From NCBI GenBank assembly GCA_036186865.1, contig AP025053.1, forward strand, positions 36,198,460-36,262,459: DNA of 64,000 nucleotides. The letters run 5' to 3'. Below are positions 11,665-21,954 of the stretch, piece by piece. This stretch comes from Eustoma russellianum. Its lineage: Eukaryota; Streptophyta; Magnoliopsida; Gentianales; Gentianaceae. The translations under genes and the position numbers were made by a program. The stretch's first letter is position 1. The number at the start of each line of letters is the position of its first letter. The notes beneath the pieces are model-generated. The model was not told the DNA's origin. It saw only the letters and a list, made by a program, of their open reading frames with translations, and made no database searches.

Positions 11665-14080
11665 TATAATATAGTATATCAAAAAGCCAAATTATATAAG
11701 TAACAGTTACTGAATATGATATGATAAAATGGTGATATACACTGAAAAAAAAAATCTTCTGTTACCTAATTTTTTTCCAACGCAACAAGAACAGTTTATG
11801 ATATGCTCTAATTTCGCTACCTTTGAATGCTGTGTAAAGCATTCAGTACATTATTGGCAGTCGAGACATGTTCAGTTGTACCATAACAAATACAAGGCAA
11901 GCCTTATTACAGCTTCTTATTTATATGTGAAAGAAGACAAACATAAATCACATCACAGCTTACCACAATCATATTTGGAATGACCACATGGATCAAGGAA
12001 CAAAACCATCATCAAGAGGAAAACAAAGAATTTGAGCACGGAAGATGTACTTTCAAACAAGAAATCAATGAGGAACACTTGTGTGTTCGGTTCGTATTCG
12101 TTCGTTAATTATTGAAATGCCTTTCCAATGTTCTCATTCATGTCTTTTTCTCCTTTTTCAAGAAAATCTTTCCATTCAAGCCTCTTGGCTAGATTCCTGG
12201 AGAGAACCACCGCGTCTTCTATGGCAGATGAACCACCTTGTGCTAGAAATGGGCCCATAAGATGCATTGCATCTCCAGCTACTGCTATTGGACCCTTAGA
12301 AAAGGTTCCACACAGTATGTCCCATGGCGCGCAGTATCTCAGACGTGCCAAGGATATAGAGTCTGTATCGCTCCTTTTTATCATGTCTACCATTTCAGAA
12401 GGAAAATCATATATTGTGTCTAAGGCCAATTGTTTGATGACCTTTGCATCCTCCGGGAAGGTTCCACCTGCATCCAAGAACAAAAATAGCAACTTGATGG
12501 AGTAGTGAGAGCATTTTAAACACAGATTAGAGGACTGAAACTAACTGTAACTTTACCAAGTCGAGCTGTTGGCTGAGTGACGAACCAATAAACTGAGTTA
12601 TGATCGATAGGAATCCTTGCGAAAAAGAGTTCGTTCCTCCTCAACCGAAGAAACTCATGAGCAAAAGGGTGGCCATTAGGATAGTTGGTCAAGCCCCTGA
12701 TTATACAAAGACCATATAGTCTTGTGGGCTTCACACCAAGGTAATCTCCCACGATAGACTTAGCACCGTCGCATCCAATTAGAACCTGTCAGCAACTTGG
12801 TCAGTGTTTTGCCCTCGTAACTAGCGTAGCTCGTTTCTTATGCATTTTGACAACTGGCTTTCCAAGTTTTTGCCTTTTTATCACCGAACATGGTTTAGTG
12901 CTTTTGCCTACATTTCTTGGACAATGATCCATTTCCAAATTTTAGTTCTTAGGATGTTCCATACAGGGTAGACTAGGATTTGTTTTTTGATTATACGTTA
13001 GCCAGTATAATAGTGGAACTCTAATCTTCATGGATAAAGTTGGGGTTTAGCTATGGCTATCCCCTGTTTTTGCCCAAGAAAATGTTGGGCTGCTGGAGGG
13101 CAAATGTTGTGCAAACTAAAAAGTGCCCATTAGCAGCAAGCATACCACATATAACATTGCTTTGAGTGATTCATGCAACAGAGAGATAATTTAAAAGAAG
13201 GGAAAATTGGGTTCAAGGACTACTTAAGTTTATAAATTATGAATTGGGTACTCTAACGTATTCTTTCAGCTAAAAAAATATTGTCATAGCTGACTTTTTT
13301 ATATATTATAATTTACACTAGGTATATCGGGACAATATTTTTGGATGGAGGGAGCAATACTTTTTATAATGGAGTGCAAGAAAGCTTAGAATTTTGGGTA
13401 AACGGCACAAGACCCTTAATAAAAATTTTGAGAATTCAACTAAATAATTCAATCTGATTTTTAGCATTGCTTTTGAAGGAAAGTTTATGACACTATAAAA
13501 GATATATATTCATCTTGTCTATGTCTAAAATCTTGCATCAGAGAAAACCAATTTTGATTTTACTTAACAAGGTTTAAGCTTTGCAAAGTAATTAGTTGAT
13601 ATTGAAGCATTGAAGTCATACGAAAATCTAAACTTATTATCAAGGATCTTGAGTTATTATTTCCAATTTTAAGCTTTCCTTGTACCATTTGTAAAAACTA
13701 ATAAACTACATATAACACTGATTCATAACTTTTAAACTTTTAGTGACCTTTGAATAAACTTTTGCCAAAGAACTTAGGTAAACTAAATATGAAACAACAA
13801 GGTAAAACATAGAGATAATTACATTGGCTTGGATAGACTTTCTGTTGGAGAAAAGTTAGTTGTGGGAGTCGGAAAATTTTGGATGGCAAGTGGATTTTGT
13901 CAAACACCATACTTTGGGCTTAATTACGATTAGTATTCGTTAATCAAAAACGAAAACTAAAAAATTCCTAAATTATCTATGTAACGCGTAGATGAATATA
14001 GGTTGTTGAATCACTCGATTCTGATACCGGGTGAATGAAAAATTAATGCTCAAAGTTGGAGTAACATTGGAAGTTATTTG

Positions 14081-14180
14081 GCGGTTTCTTCCACTACCAA
14101 TAACTACTCGGTGGTTATTGCAGTAGTGGGGCGGTTTCTTCCACTACCAATAACTACTCGGTGGTTATTGCAGTAGTGGG
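14081..14180 (+). repeat. Tandem 50-bp hairpin repeat in the LTR U3 of element 2
   Basis: Two perfect 50-bp copies, each starting gcggtttcttccactacc, followed by a partial third copy at 14181-14193. Each unit carries imperfect inverted arms (CCACTAC...GTAGTGG). Position about 100-200 bp upstream of the TATA box suggests an enhancer. The same array is in the 3' LTR at about 19507-19606. Confidence 0.85.
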
Positions 14181-14274
14181 GCGGTTTCTTCCAATCTAAC
14201 GGTACAGATCAAAACTGATTGATCTAACGGTACGCATCCAATCATCTGATAACTTCCAGTAACTTCTTCCTCTC

Positions 14275-14280
14275 TATAAA
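14275..14280 (+). promoter_or_regulatory. Putative TATA box of Copia element 2
   Basis: TATAAA in the context ctctctataaattcc, about 350 bp before the LTR end. It implies transcription starting near 14305 and a 5' leader of about 440 nt before the gag ATG. Confidence 0.6.
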
Positions 14281-14627
14281 TTCCTTTCATGTTGAAACGT
14301 TTTAGATAGAGATTTCGAAAATCTAAAGGCGTACGCAGCTTCTTCTTCTTCTACTTCTGTTTTTCATAAAACGTTTTCTTGCATTCATTGCGTTCGAGAA
14401 ATCAGAGCACCTTACAGGTTCGTCGAGTTCTTTACGTTGGTGTGCCACTTCGTATGAACTGTAGCCGTTGTATCCTGGGAGACGTTTGCTGTGTATTCTG
14501 GTTGGGCACTTTGTACCGGAGCAAATCGTCTTAAGGACAGAGTCGTTAGACTCGCCTCGGTTTTGCTTACATTTCGTCAGTTTACACAAACGCACACTGT
14601 ACACTCTTATGATTACAGTTTCTAACA

Positions 14628-14643
14628 TTCTTAAGACGATTTG
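14628..14643 (+). other. Unusual primer-binding position of element 2, complementary to its own LTR
   Basis: The place where TGGTATCAGAGC is expected instead reads TTCTTAAGACGATTTG, and no iMet site occurs before gag. This 16-mer pairs with CAAATCGTCTTAAGGA at 14522-14537 inside the LTR: 14 perfect pairs, one G-U and one A-U. This may be a self-priming or structured primer site. Confidence 0.5.
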
Positions 14644-14744
14644 ATTTATATACTGTAATCTGTTTCGTTTTGCGATCGCAGTTTCTATTGTACGAAACTA
14701 ATCGGCTCTGGGTTTTGTTTCTGTATTGGCTTACGGAATTTGAA

Positions 14745-17700
14745 ATGGAGAACGAAAGTTCGAACTCCTTTGATGGCGTGCACCTTGGTCCGTCCGAGGA
14801 AGTGAACACTGCTGTTCCAGTTGCACCCACTGCCATTCCTGCTCCTGTTCCGGTTGTTGGACAAGTTGAGAAACCGGAGAAGTTTGGAGGCAGTTACTTT
14901 AAACGTTGGCAGCAGAAGATGCTGTTCTTCTTGACTGCTGTGGGATTGGCAAATTTCCTGACTGAGGACCCACCTATGGTGGATCCGTTGGAGGACCAAG
15001 CCCAGGATATGCAAAACCAACGTTTTGTTGAAGGTTGGAACTTCAACAATTATGTTTGTTTGAGCCATATTCTGAGTTGTTTGGACAACTCCTTGTATGG
15101 TTTGTACTGTACGTACAAGACCGCAAAGTCTTTGTGGCAGGCTTTGGAAAAGAAATACCGTACGGAGGATGCCGGCACTAAGAAATTTATTGTCGGCAAG
15201 TTCCTGGATTTCAAAATGTCTGATTCTCGCACTGTTGTTTCTCAAGTTGAGGAACTTCAGACGTTGGTTGCCGAGATGGAAGAGGAGGGCATGTTGCTCA
15301 GTGAATCTTTCGTCGTGGCAGCAGTGATTGAGAAGCTACCTCTTTCGTGGAGGGAATTCAGAAGCTATCTCAAACACAAGAGAAAGGAGATGACATTGGA
15401 AGATCTAATTGTTCGACTCCGCATTGAGGAGGACAATCGTAGATCTGAAAGAGCGCCACAATCTAGCTCTGGTCAGGCTAAGGCCCATGTTGCAGAGGCC
15501 AAGAAAAAGAAGAGCCAACTCGGGGTGAACAAGAAAGGCAAGCAGATCGCCAAGAAGTTCACCGGGAAATGCTACAACTGTGGCATTCAGGGGCATGTCA
15601 GCAATGAGTGCAGAAAGCCCAAGAAGAAGCAATCCAAGGCAAAGGCGAACATAGTCGATGCATTGGATGATCTGAATCTCTGTGCGGTGGTCTCAGAGTG
15701 CAATGCTGTGGGGAACGTACGCGAGTGGTGGCTTGATACTGGCGCCACTAGACATGTTTGCTCCAGCAGAGAGATGTTCACGGAGTACCAGCCCGGGAAC
15801 AATGAACAGCTTTACATGGGAAACTCGGCCTCCTCAAAGATTGAAGGCGAGGGCAAAGTTGTTCTGAAGCTCACATCAGGGAAGCATCTGACTCTGCAGA
15901 ATGTGCTGCACGTCCCTGATATTCGGAAGAATTTAGTATCTGGATCTCTTCTAGTCATACATGGTTTTAGACTAGTGTTAGAATCCAATAAAGTTATTCT
16001 TTCGAAAAATGGCATGTATTTGGGGAAGGGGTACTTGTCGAATAGGATGTTTAAATTGAATGTCATCACTATTGTACACAAAAGAGATTTGCCCGCAGAG
16101 GCTAATAAAATTGCTTCCTCTTCTGCTTACATGCTTGAGTCTTCTTGTTTATGGCATTTTCGTTTGGGACATGTTAATTACAAGTCAATACAACGTATGA
16201 GTAATCTTGACTTATTGCCCAAACTGGACTTTAATAATAAAGGAAAATGTCAAATATGTGTTGAAGCGAAGATGACAAAGACGCCATTTCCTTCAATAGA
16301 AAGGAACACTGAACCTTTGAATTTAATTCATACCGATGTGTGTGATTTAAAGTTTGTGCAAACGAGAGGTGGTAAAAAGTATTTTGTAACTTTTATCGAC
16401 GATTGCACACGATACTGTTATGTATATTTGCTAAGCAGCAAAGACGAGGCCCTTGATGCTTTCAAGGATTATAAAAATGAAGTTGAGAATCAACTTAGCA
16501 AACGAATTAAAACAATTCGAAGTGATAGAGGTGGCGAATATGATACACCGTTTAATGAATTCTGTTCGGAACATGGCATTATTCATCAAACGACTGCACC
16601 ATATTCACCTCAATCGAATGGTATTGCTGAACGCAAGAACCGTACTCTTAAAGAGATGATGAATGCTATGTTGATAAGTTCGGGTTTACCTCAGAACTTG
16701 TGGGGGGAAGCAGTTCTCTCAGCCAACGTCATTTTAAATAGAATCCCATCTAAGAAGATGGATGTAACCCCATACGAACTTTGGAAGGGCTATAAGCCTA
16801 GCTATAAATACTTGAAAGTGTGGGGGTGTCTGGCAAAGGTGGCTGTACCGAGACCAAGACAAGTGAAAATTGGGCCTAAAACAATTGATTGCATATTTAT
16901 TGGTTATGCAACTAACAGTAGTGCATATCGGTTCTTGGTGCACAAGTCGGATATTCCTGACGTACATGAAAACGTGGTCATGGAGTCAAGGAATGCATTG
17001 TTCTTTGAAGATGTCTTTCCGAGGAAAGACAAAATTCAAGAAGAAACAAGATCTGGTAAGCGAATGCATGAGGCGACTCCTCAAGGAGATGAGGAGCTTC
17101 GTCAAAGCAAGCGTGCCAGAATGCCAACTTCGTTTGGACCGGATTTTCTAACCTATATGGTAGAAAATGAGCCGAGGAACTTTTCCGAGGCTATGTCAAC
17201 TCCAGAAGCTCCATTCTGGAAAGAAGCAGTTGACAGTGAGATAGACTCAATTCTTCAAAACCACACTTGGGAGTTGGTTGACCTTCCACCTGGAAGTAAA
17301 CCACTTGGTTGTAAGTGGGTTTTCAAGAAGAAACTGAAAGAGGATGGGTCTATTGAAAAGTATAAAGCCAGGTTGGTAGCTAAAGACTATCGACAAAAGG
17401 AAGGCTTTGACTTTTTTGACACCTACTCACCAGTAACTAGGATCACTTCTATAAGGGTGCTAGTTGCAATTGCTGCAGTCTATAACTTGGAAATCCATCA
17501 GATGGATGTGAAGACTGCTTTTCTGAATGGTGAGTTGGATGAAGAAATCTATATGGAACAACCCGAAGGGTTTGTGGTTCCAGGACAAGAGTCTAAGGTT
17601 TGTAGACTCGTTAAGTCCTTGTACGGACTTAAGCAAGCGCCCAAACAGTGGCACTTGAAGTTTGATCAAGCTATGTTAGCTAACGGTTTCAAGATCAATG

Positions 17701-18722
17701 AGTGTGACAAGTGTGTCTATATTAAGAGCACACAGAATGCTTATGTGATAGTGTGTCTCTATGTAGATGACATGCTAATCATGGGAAGTACTCGGGACAT
17801 AATCTTAAGCACAAAGAAGATGTTGATGAGGAACTTCGATATGAAGGACATGGGAGTTGCCAATGTTATTCTAGGAATTAAGATTTTTAGGGTGACTGAG
17901 GGACTCATACTGTCACAAACACACTATATTGAATCAGTCCTGAAACGGTTCAATATGGAGGATGTGAAACCGGTAAAGACCCCGCTCGACTTAAGTGTGC
18001 ACTTAAGGAAGAATCGAGGCGAACCTGCAGCTCAGTTGAAATACTCTCAGGTGATCGGGAGTCTGATGTACATAACTAATTGTACAAGACCAGACTTAGC
18101 TTGTTCAGTAAACAAATTGAGCAGGTTTACCAGTAATCCAAGTGATGATCATTGGAAAGCTCTTAACAGAGTGATGAGGTATCTGAAATACACAATGTAT
18201 CTTGGATTACATTATACGAGATATCCAGCAGTGTTGGAAGGATACTGCGATGCAAATTGGATATCAGATAGTAAGGACTCGAAGTCCACCAGTGGGTACA
18301 TGTTCACTATTGGTGGTGCTGCTGTGTCGTGGAAGTCCACGAAACAAACCTGTATAGCTCGGTCCACTATGGAAGCTGAGTTCATAGCATTGGACAAAGC
18401 TGGGGAAGAGGCTGAGTGGCTTCGGAATTTCTTGGAAGATATTCCGTGCTGGCCTAAGCCGATCGCTCCTATTAGCATACACTGTGATAGTCAGTCAGCT
18501 ATAGGACGTGCTCAAAGCAGCATCTATAATGGTAAGTCACGACACATACGTCGGAGACATAACACCATTAAACAGTTGATCTCTAATGGCGTGATTTCCA
18601 TTGATTATTTGAAATCAGTGGAGAATCTTGCGGATCCGCTTACAAAAGGCTTGCCTAGAGATCAGATGTCAAGATTGACAAACGGAATGAGACTGAAGCC
18701 CATAATGCATGAGTCTTTGTAA
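14745..18722 (+). CDS. Copia gag-pol polyprotein (element 2), uninterrupted
   Basis: ATG at 14745 (MENESSNSFDG) is preferred over upstream alternatives because homology to gag starts after it. 1325 aa to TAA 18720-18722. Domains: gag with FGGSYFKRWQQKM; zinc knuckle CYNCGIQGHVSNEC at about 276; aspartic protease LDTGATRHVC at about 330; GAG-pre-integrase SSCLWHFRLGH; integrase with HTDVCDL (~529), RSDRGGEYD (~592) and NGIAERKNR (~626); RT with YVDDM (~1006); RNase H with YCDANW, STMEAEF and HCDSQSAI; C-terminal LADPLTKGL. All catalytic acidic residues are visible and there is no frameshift. It encodes the proteins for reverse transcription and integration of the element. RT has VAKDYRQKEG where KGYRQKEG is common, probably tolerated. 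Confidence 0.95.
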   Translation: MENESSNSFDGVHLGPSEEVNTAVPVAPTAIPAPVPVVGQVEKPEKFGGSYFKRWQQKMLFFLTAVGLANFLTEDPPMVDPLEDQAQDMQNQRFVEGWNFNNYVCLSHILSCLDNSLYGLYCTYKTAKSLWQALEKKYRTEDAGTKKFIVGKFLDFKMSDSRTVVSQVEELQTLVAEMEEEGMLLSESFVVAAVIEKLPLSWREFRSYLKHKRKEMTLEDLIVRLRIEEDNRRSERAPQSSSGQAKAHVAEAKKKKSQLGVNKKGKQIAKKFTGKCYNCGIQGHVSNECRKPKKKQSKAKANIVDALDDLNLCAVVSECNAVGNVREWWLDTGATRHVCSSREMFTEYQPGNNEQLYMGNSASSKIEGEGKVVLKLTSGKHLTLQNVLHVPDIRKNLVSGSLLVIHGFRLVLESNKVILSKNGMYLGKGYLSNRMFKLNVITIVHKRDLPAEANKIASSSAYMLESSCLWHFRLGHVNYKSIQRMSNLDLLPKLDFNNKGKCQICVEAKMTKTPFPSIERNTEPLNLIHTDVCDLKFVQTRGGKKYFVTFIDDCTRYCYVYLLSSKDEALDAFKDYKNEVENQLSKRIKTIRSDRGGEYDTPFNEFCSEHGIIHQTTAPYSPQSNGIAERKNRTLKEMMNAMLISSGLPQNLWGEAVLSANVILNRIPSKKMDVTPYELWKGYKPSYKYLKVWGCLAKVAVPRPRQVKIGPKTIDCIFIGYATNSSAYRFLVHKSDIPDVHENVVMESRNALFFEDVFPRKDKIQEETRSGKRMHEATPQGDEELRQSKRARMPTSFGPDFLTYMVENEPRNFSEAMSTPEAPFWKEAVDSEIDSILQNHTWELVDLPPGSKPLGCKWVFKKKLKEDGSIEKYKARLVAKDYRQKEGFDFFDTYSPVTRITSIRVLVAIAAVYNLEIHQMDVKTAFLNGELDEEIYMEQPEGFVVPGQESKVCRLVKSLYGLKQAPKQWHLKFDQAMLANGFKINECDKCVYIKSTQNAYVIVCLYVDDMLIMGSTRDIILSTKKMLMRNFDMKDMGVANVILGIKIFRVTEGLILSQTHYIESVLKRFNMEDVKPVKTPLDLSVHLRKNRGEPAAQLKYSQVIGSLMYITNCTRPDLACSVNKLSRFTSNPSDDHWKALNRVMRYLKYTMYLGLHYTRYPAVLEGYCDANWISDSKDSKSTSGYMFTIGGAAVSWKSTKQTCIARSTMEAEFIALDKAGEEAEWLRNFLEDIPCWPKPIAPISIHCDSQSAIGRAQSSIYNGKSRHIRRRHNTIKQLISNGVISIDYLKSVENLADPLTKGLPRDQMSRLTNGMRLKPIMHESL

Positions 18723-19256
18723 TGGTAACCCAACCTTGTTGACTGGAGATCCCAGAATCTTGGTTCAATGGGACAACTAAGTTATGAAGGTTCAGTTAGC
18801 ACTTACTCATTCCGTCTGATAAAAGTGCTGTCTGCAGAGAATTTAGGGTAAGCTAAGGCTTTTAATGATGTCCTATATCTTGATACGTCAAGTGGAGTAT
18901 GGCAGAATACTCTTGATAGGAATCACCTATGTAAGTGTGAAGTGGGGCCGCTTCTATGAGAATTCTGAGAGGCAAGAATTCTCTAATACACTTTCTGAAA
19001 CCAGGTTGTTCATGGCCAAAATGAACACAACCATGAGAACCAAAAAGGGGTGTTAGAGGAAATGTTGTGTGAGTATCATTGTCTAGGTTCACACTAAAGG
19101 CTGATAGTTCAAGACATTAGTTCACTACCCAGCCGAGTGGATCCGATGGTACATCACTAAGAAAGGTTCAAAGCCAGAAGCTACCTCTTCTGAGGCAACA
19201 TATCCTTATCTGATTTCTCGATAGAGTCTGCATTCACATTTGCATTAATTTCCATT

Positions 19257-19268
19257 CATGTGGGGGAT
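19257..19268 (+). other. Polypurine tract of Copia element 2
   Basis: The G-run in catgtgggggat directly precedes the 3' LTR (19269), the expected plus-strand primer. Confidence 0.75.
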
Positions 19269-20053
19269 TGTTGGAGAAAAGTTAGTTGTGGGAGTCGGAA
19301 AATTTTGGATGGCAAGTGGATTTTGTCAAACACCATACTTTGGGCTTAATTACGATTAGTATTCGTTAATCAAAAACGAAAACTAAAAAATTCCTAAATT
19401 ATCTATGTAACGCGTAGATGAATTTAGGTTGTTGAATCACTCGATTCTGATACCGGGTGAATGAAAAATTAATGCTCAAAGTTGGAGTAACATTGGAAGT
19501 TATTTGGCGGTTTCTTCCACTACCAATAACTACTCGGTGGTTATTGCAGTAGTGGGGCGGTTTCTTCCACTACCAATAACTACTCGGTGGTTATTGCAGT
19601 AGTGGGGCGGTTTCTTCCAATCTAACGGTACAGATCAAAACTGATTGATCTAACGGTACGCATCCAATCATCTGATAACTTCCAGTAACTTCTTCCTCTC
19701 TATAAATTCCTTTCATGTTGAAACGTTTTAGATAGAGATTTCGAAAATCTAAAGGCGTACGCAGCTTCTTCTTCTTCTACTTCTGTTTTTCATAAAACGT
19801 TTTCTTGCATTCATTGCGTTCGAGAAATCAGAGCACCTTACAGGTTCGTCGAGTTCTTTACGTTGGTGTGCCACTTCGTATGAACTGTAGCCGTTGTATC
19901 CTGGGAGACGTTTGCTGTGTATTCTGGTTGGGCACTTTGTACCGGAGCAAATCGTCTTAAGGACAGAGTCGTTAGACTCGCCTCGGTTTTGCTTACATTT
20001 CGTCAGTTTACACAAACGCACACTGTACACTCTTATGATTACAGTTTCTAACA
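19269..20053 (+). repeat. 3' LTR of Copia element 2
   Basis: 785 bp, identical to the 5' LTR apart from one base seen. It is followed by the ctttc target duplication and then by the rest of monooxygenase exon 4. Confidence 0.95.
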
Positions 20054-20765
20054 CTTTCCACCCAACATATGAATTGAGGGACGCATGAGCCGTGGATCCA
20101 TTTGCACGGACTCAATCTCGCATCCAAAACGTATAGTTCCAGGCGGTAATGCATCTGCTAAAGCTTGGATGAGATCACTCCTTTTCAAGCACCGAGCTTC
20201 ACCATCCCTACACACAATTTTATTTTGTCTTAGGTGATATCTTCCTCAATGATTCCCAATAAGAAACAAAATTGTTTGTTGCTGAAGAAAGAGTGTGTGT
20301 TTGTGTGTATATGTATATTTAATAAAGAACACACCATAAAGTAGCAGGACTGCTGATGTAATTGTTCTCATCTAATACTGTCTGAAAGGATTCCCGATTG
20401 CCTCTGTCAATCCAGACATCCCGGCCCCTGACGATAGGAAAAAATGAGTACAAAAATCTATTGAGTGCACCTGAAGGAAGAAAACCCTAATAACTAGTCA
20501 TGAATAATAGTCCTAATATGTAACGTGGGATGATCAGATTAGACATGATTTATTAGAGTTGCACCTCTCTGAGTACATGGTCCAGGATAGGAGGTCATGG
20601 GGACAGAGAATTAAAGTTAAGGAGGTATAGACATGATATAGGACAACTTAGAGTATACTTAGATATTAGATACACTCTACACTTTAGGTTGACTTTGTAT
20701 TTTTTGTTTTGGTGTTTGTCTTTCAATTATTTGTGAATATTATATTTCTATATTGTGTTATTTAT

Positions 20766-20910
20766 GCATGTACATACAAAGCTGTAGGTCTTACTCGAAG
20801 CAAACTTTATATCCCTTGGGATATAGATATTGTTTGCATGCCTCTCAACCTTCCCAGACCCTAGCGATAATTTTTGCTGTCGGTGTAATATATTGGGTAT
20901 GATTATTGTA
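20766..20910 (+). repeat. SINE-like repeat fragment (family with cagaccctagcgata core)
   Basis: Matches, with divergence, 36120-36275 and, inverted, 50880-51000. The shared words are caaactttatatccctttggga and cagaccctagcgata, then a G/T-rich end. At 36 kb the copy ends in (GTT)n, as in the TS-type SINEs of asterids. It lies in intron 2 of monooxygenase copy 2. Confidence 0.5.
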
Positions 20911-21954
20911 GTTGATGGCACTCAATAGATGGCCATCCGGTTGTATGTTTTCCTGCGTATTTGGCTTTTCTTTTTAGAAGTGCTTTGTATTTTTCTTAGT
21001 GTTAAGTGTTTTATATTTTTTTTCTTCTGTTTATCTTGTATATGTGATGTTTATTATTATTACTTTGAATGGAATTGTCATTTATTTTCGTGTTTATAAC
21101 TTTATATGCATAAAAACACTTTAAAAAAATACAAAATAACAAACAAAACATGAAAAAAAGAACCTACAACTGCTAAATACACTGGTCATAGAAATGAAAA
21201 ACCCAAGTTCAAAATTTTTATACTGTGGGTTCTAAGAGGGAAAACCGTAGGAAATGATTTGGACTCCACCAACACCCATTTGCTAGCGTGCATTAACCCA
21301 TTTTTGAAGTTCAAATCTTAAAACATACGAAAAACCCCTAGTAACCTCGGGATTTTCCTGGCCAGGGGTCCGATCTCATTCAGGACTAGCCGCACATGCG
21401 ACAATTTTTATGATAGTCAATTAATAACTATTATACAAGATAAAAAATAATTGATATTTAGAGTTTAAGGTCTCTCTAAATAATTAATTATTATATTTCA
21501 TATTTGATTGATGGGTACTAAGAAGATGCACCTAGGTACGTAGAGAAGAAAACCTGCAAGGAAAGTTGAAGGACATATATAATAAAATGGAGGGGAAGTT
21601 GGAAAGTGGAAACAAACCCTTGAAGAGGGATGGCCAATTGTCTAAGGGGAGCAGCAACACCAAGCTGTTCAAGAGCTCGCCAACCGTTTGCAAAGATCCC
21701 GATGGCAGCTCCACTTGCACGCAATGTGTTTGATTTCTCCAACACCACGCTTTTTAATCCTTTCCTGCACATATACTCCAACCACATCTTCTACTTACCA
21801 TCAATAATCGTCATAAAATGCCTAATTGCAGGAAAATGTTGAAGTGCAGAAATATTAGAAAATTAGACCTGTGAAGAGCTAGAGCTGTAGCCAGCCCACA
21901 AATGCCTCCCCCAACTATCACTATACGGATCTCCTCTTGGACTGCTGATGCCAT

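Larger units (their letters stand above)
13843..14627 (+). repeat. 5' LTR of Copia element 2
   Basis: 785 bp, TGTTGGAGAAAAG...TTTCTAACA. It contains a tandem pair of 50-bp hairpin-forming units (14081-14180), a TATA box (14275-14280) and a stretch (14522-14537) complementary to the bases just after the LTR. Confidence 0.95.
13838..20058 (+). mobile_element. Young, apparently intact Ty1/Copia element in exon 4 of monooxygenase copy 2
   Basis: Element 13843-20053 (6211 bp) with perfect target duplication ctttc (13838-13842, 20054-20058). LTRs are 785 bp each (13843-14627 and 19269-20053). I see a single difference (gaatatagg versus gaatttagg), so the insertion is very recent. One uninterrupted 1325-codon gag-pol lies between them. 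A 3' untranslated stretch 18723-19256 has no coding frame of note. The element is in opposite orientation to the gene it interrupts. Confidence 0.96.
11953..21954 (-). pseudogene. FAD-dependent monooxygenase copy 2, disrupted by a Copia insertion
   Basis: Tandem paralogue of copy 1. Exons: 1 21954-21869 (MASAVQEEIRIVIVGGGICG), 2 21764-21618, 3 20427 to about 20379, 4 20207-20054 plus 13842-13823, 5 12785-12557, 6 12467-12109. Exon 4 is split by a Copia element at its GGAAAG. Removing the element and one ctttc duplication gives exactly the 169 nt of copy 1. Exons 2 and 5 also match copy 1 in length (147, 229). Two further lesions: the exon 3 donor is shifted (ACA/GTATTAG), which breaks phase with exon 4, and exon 6 stops early at TAA 12109-12111, with a remnant tail in the same frame to a TGA at 11953. 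Motifs GGGICG and VAGDAMHLMGP remain. Exon 6 also reads FLAQGG where copy 1 has FLGQGG. Confidence 0.85.

Noticed and set aside
14323..14628. Minus-strand frame of 101 codons in each LTR of element 2
   Set aside because: Present in both LTRs only because the LTRs are identical. No resemblance to a protein family, and it lies in the R/U5 region.
14685..15245. Minus-strand frame of 186 codons over the gag region of element 2
   Set aside because: Antisense shadow of gag with a low-complexity, non-conserved translation.
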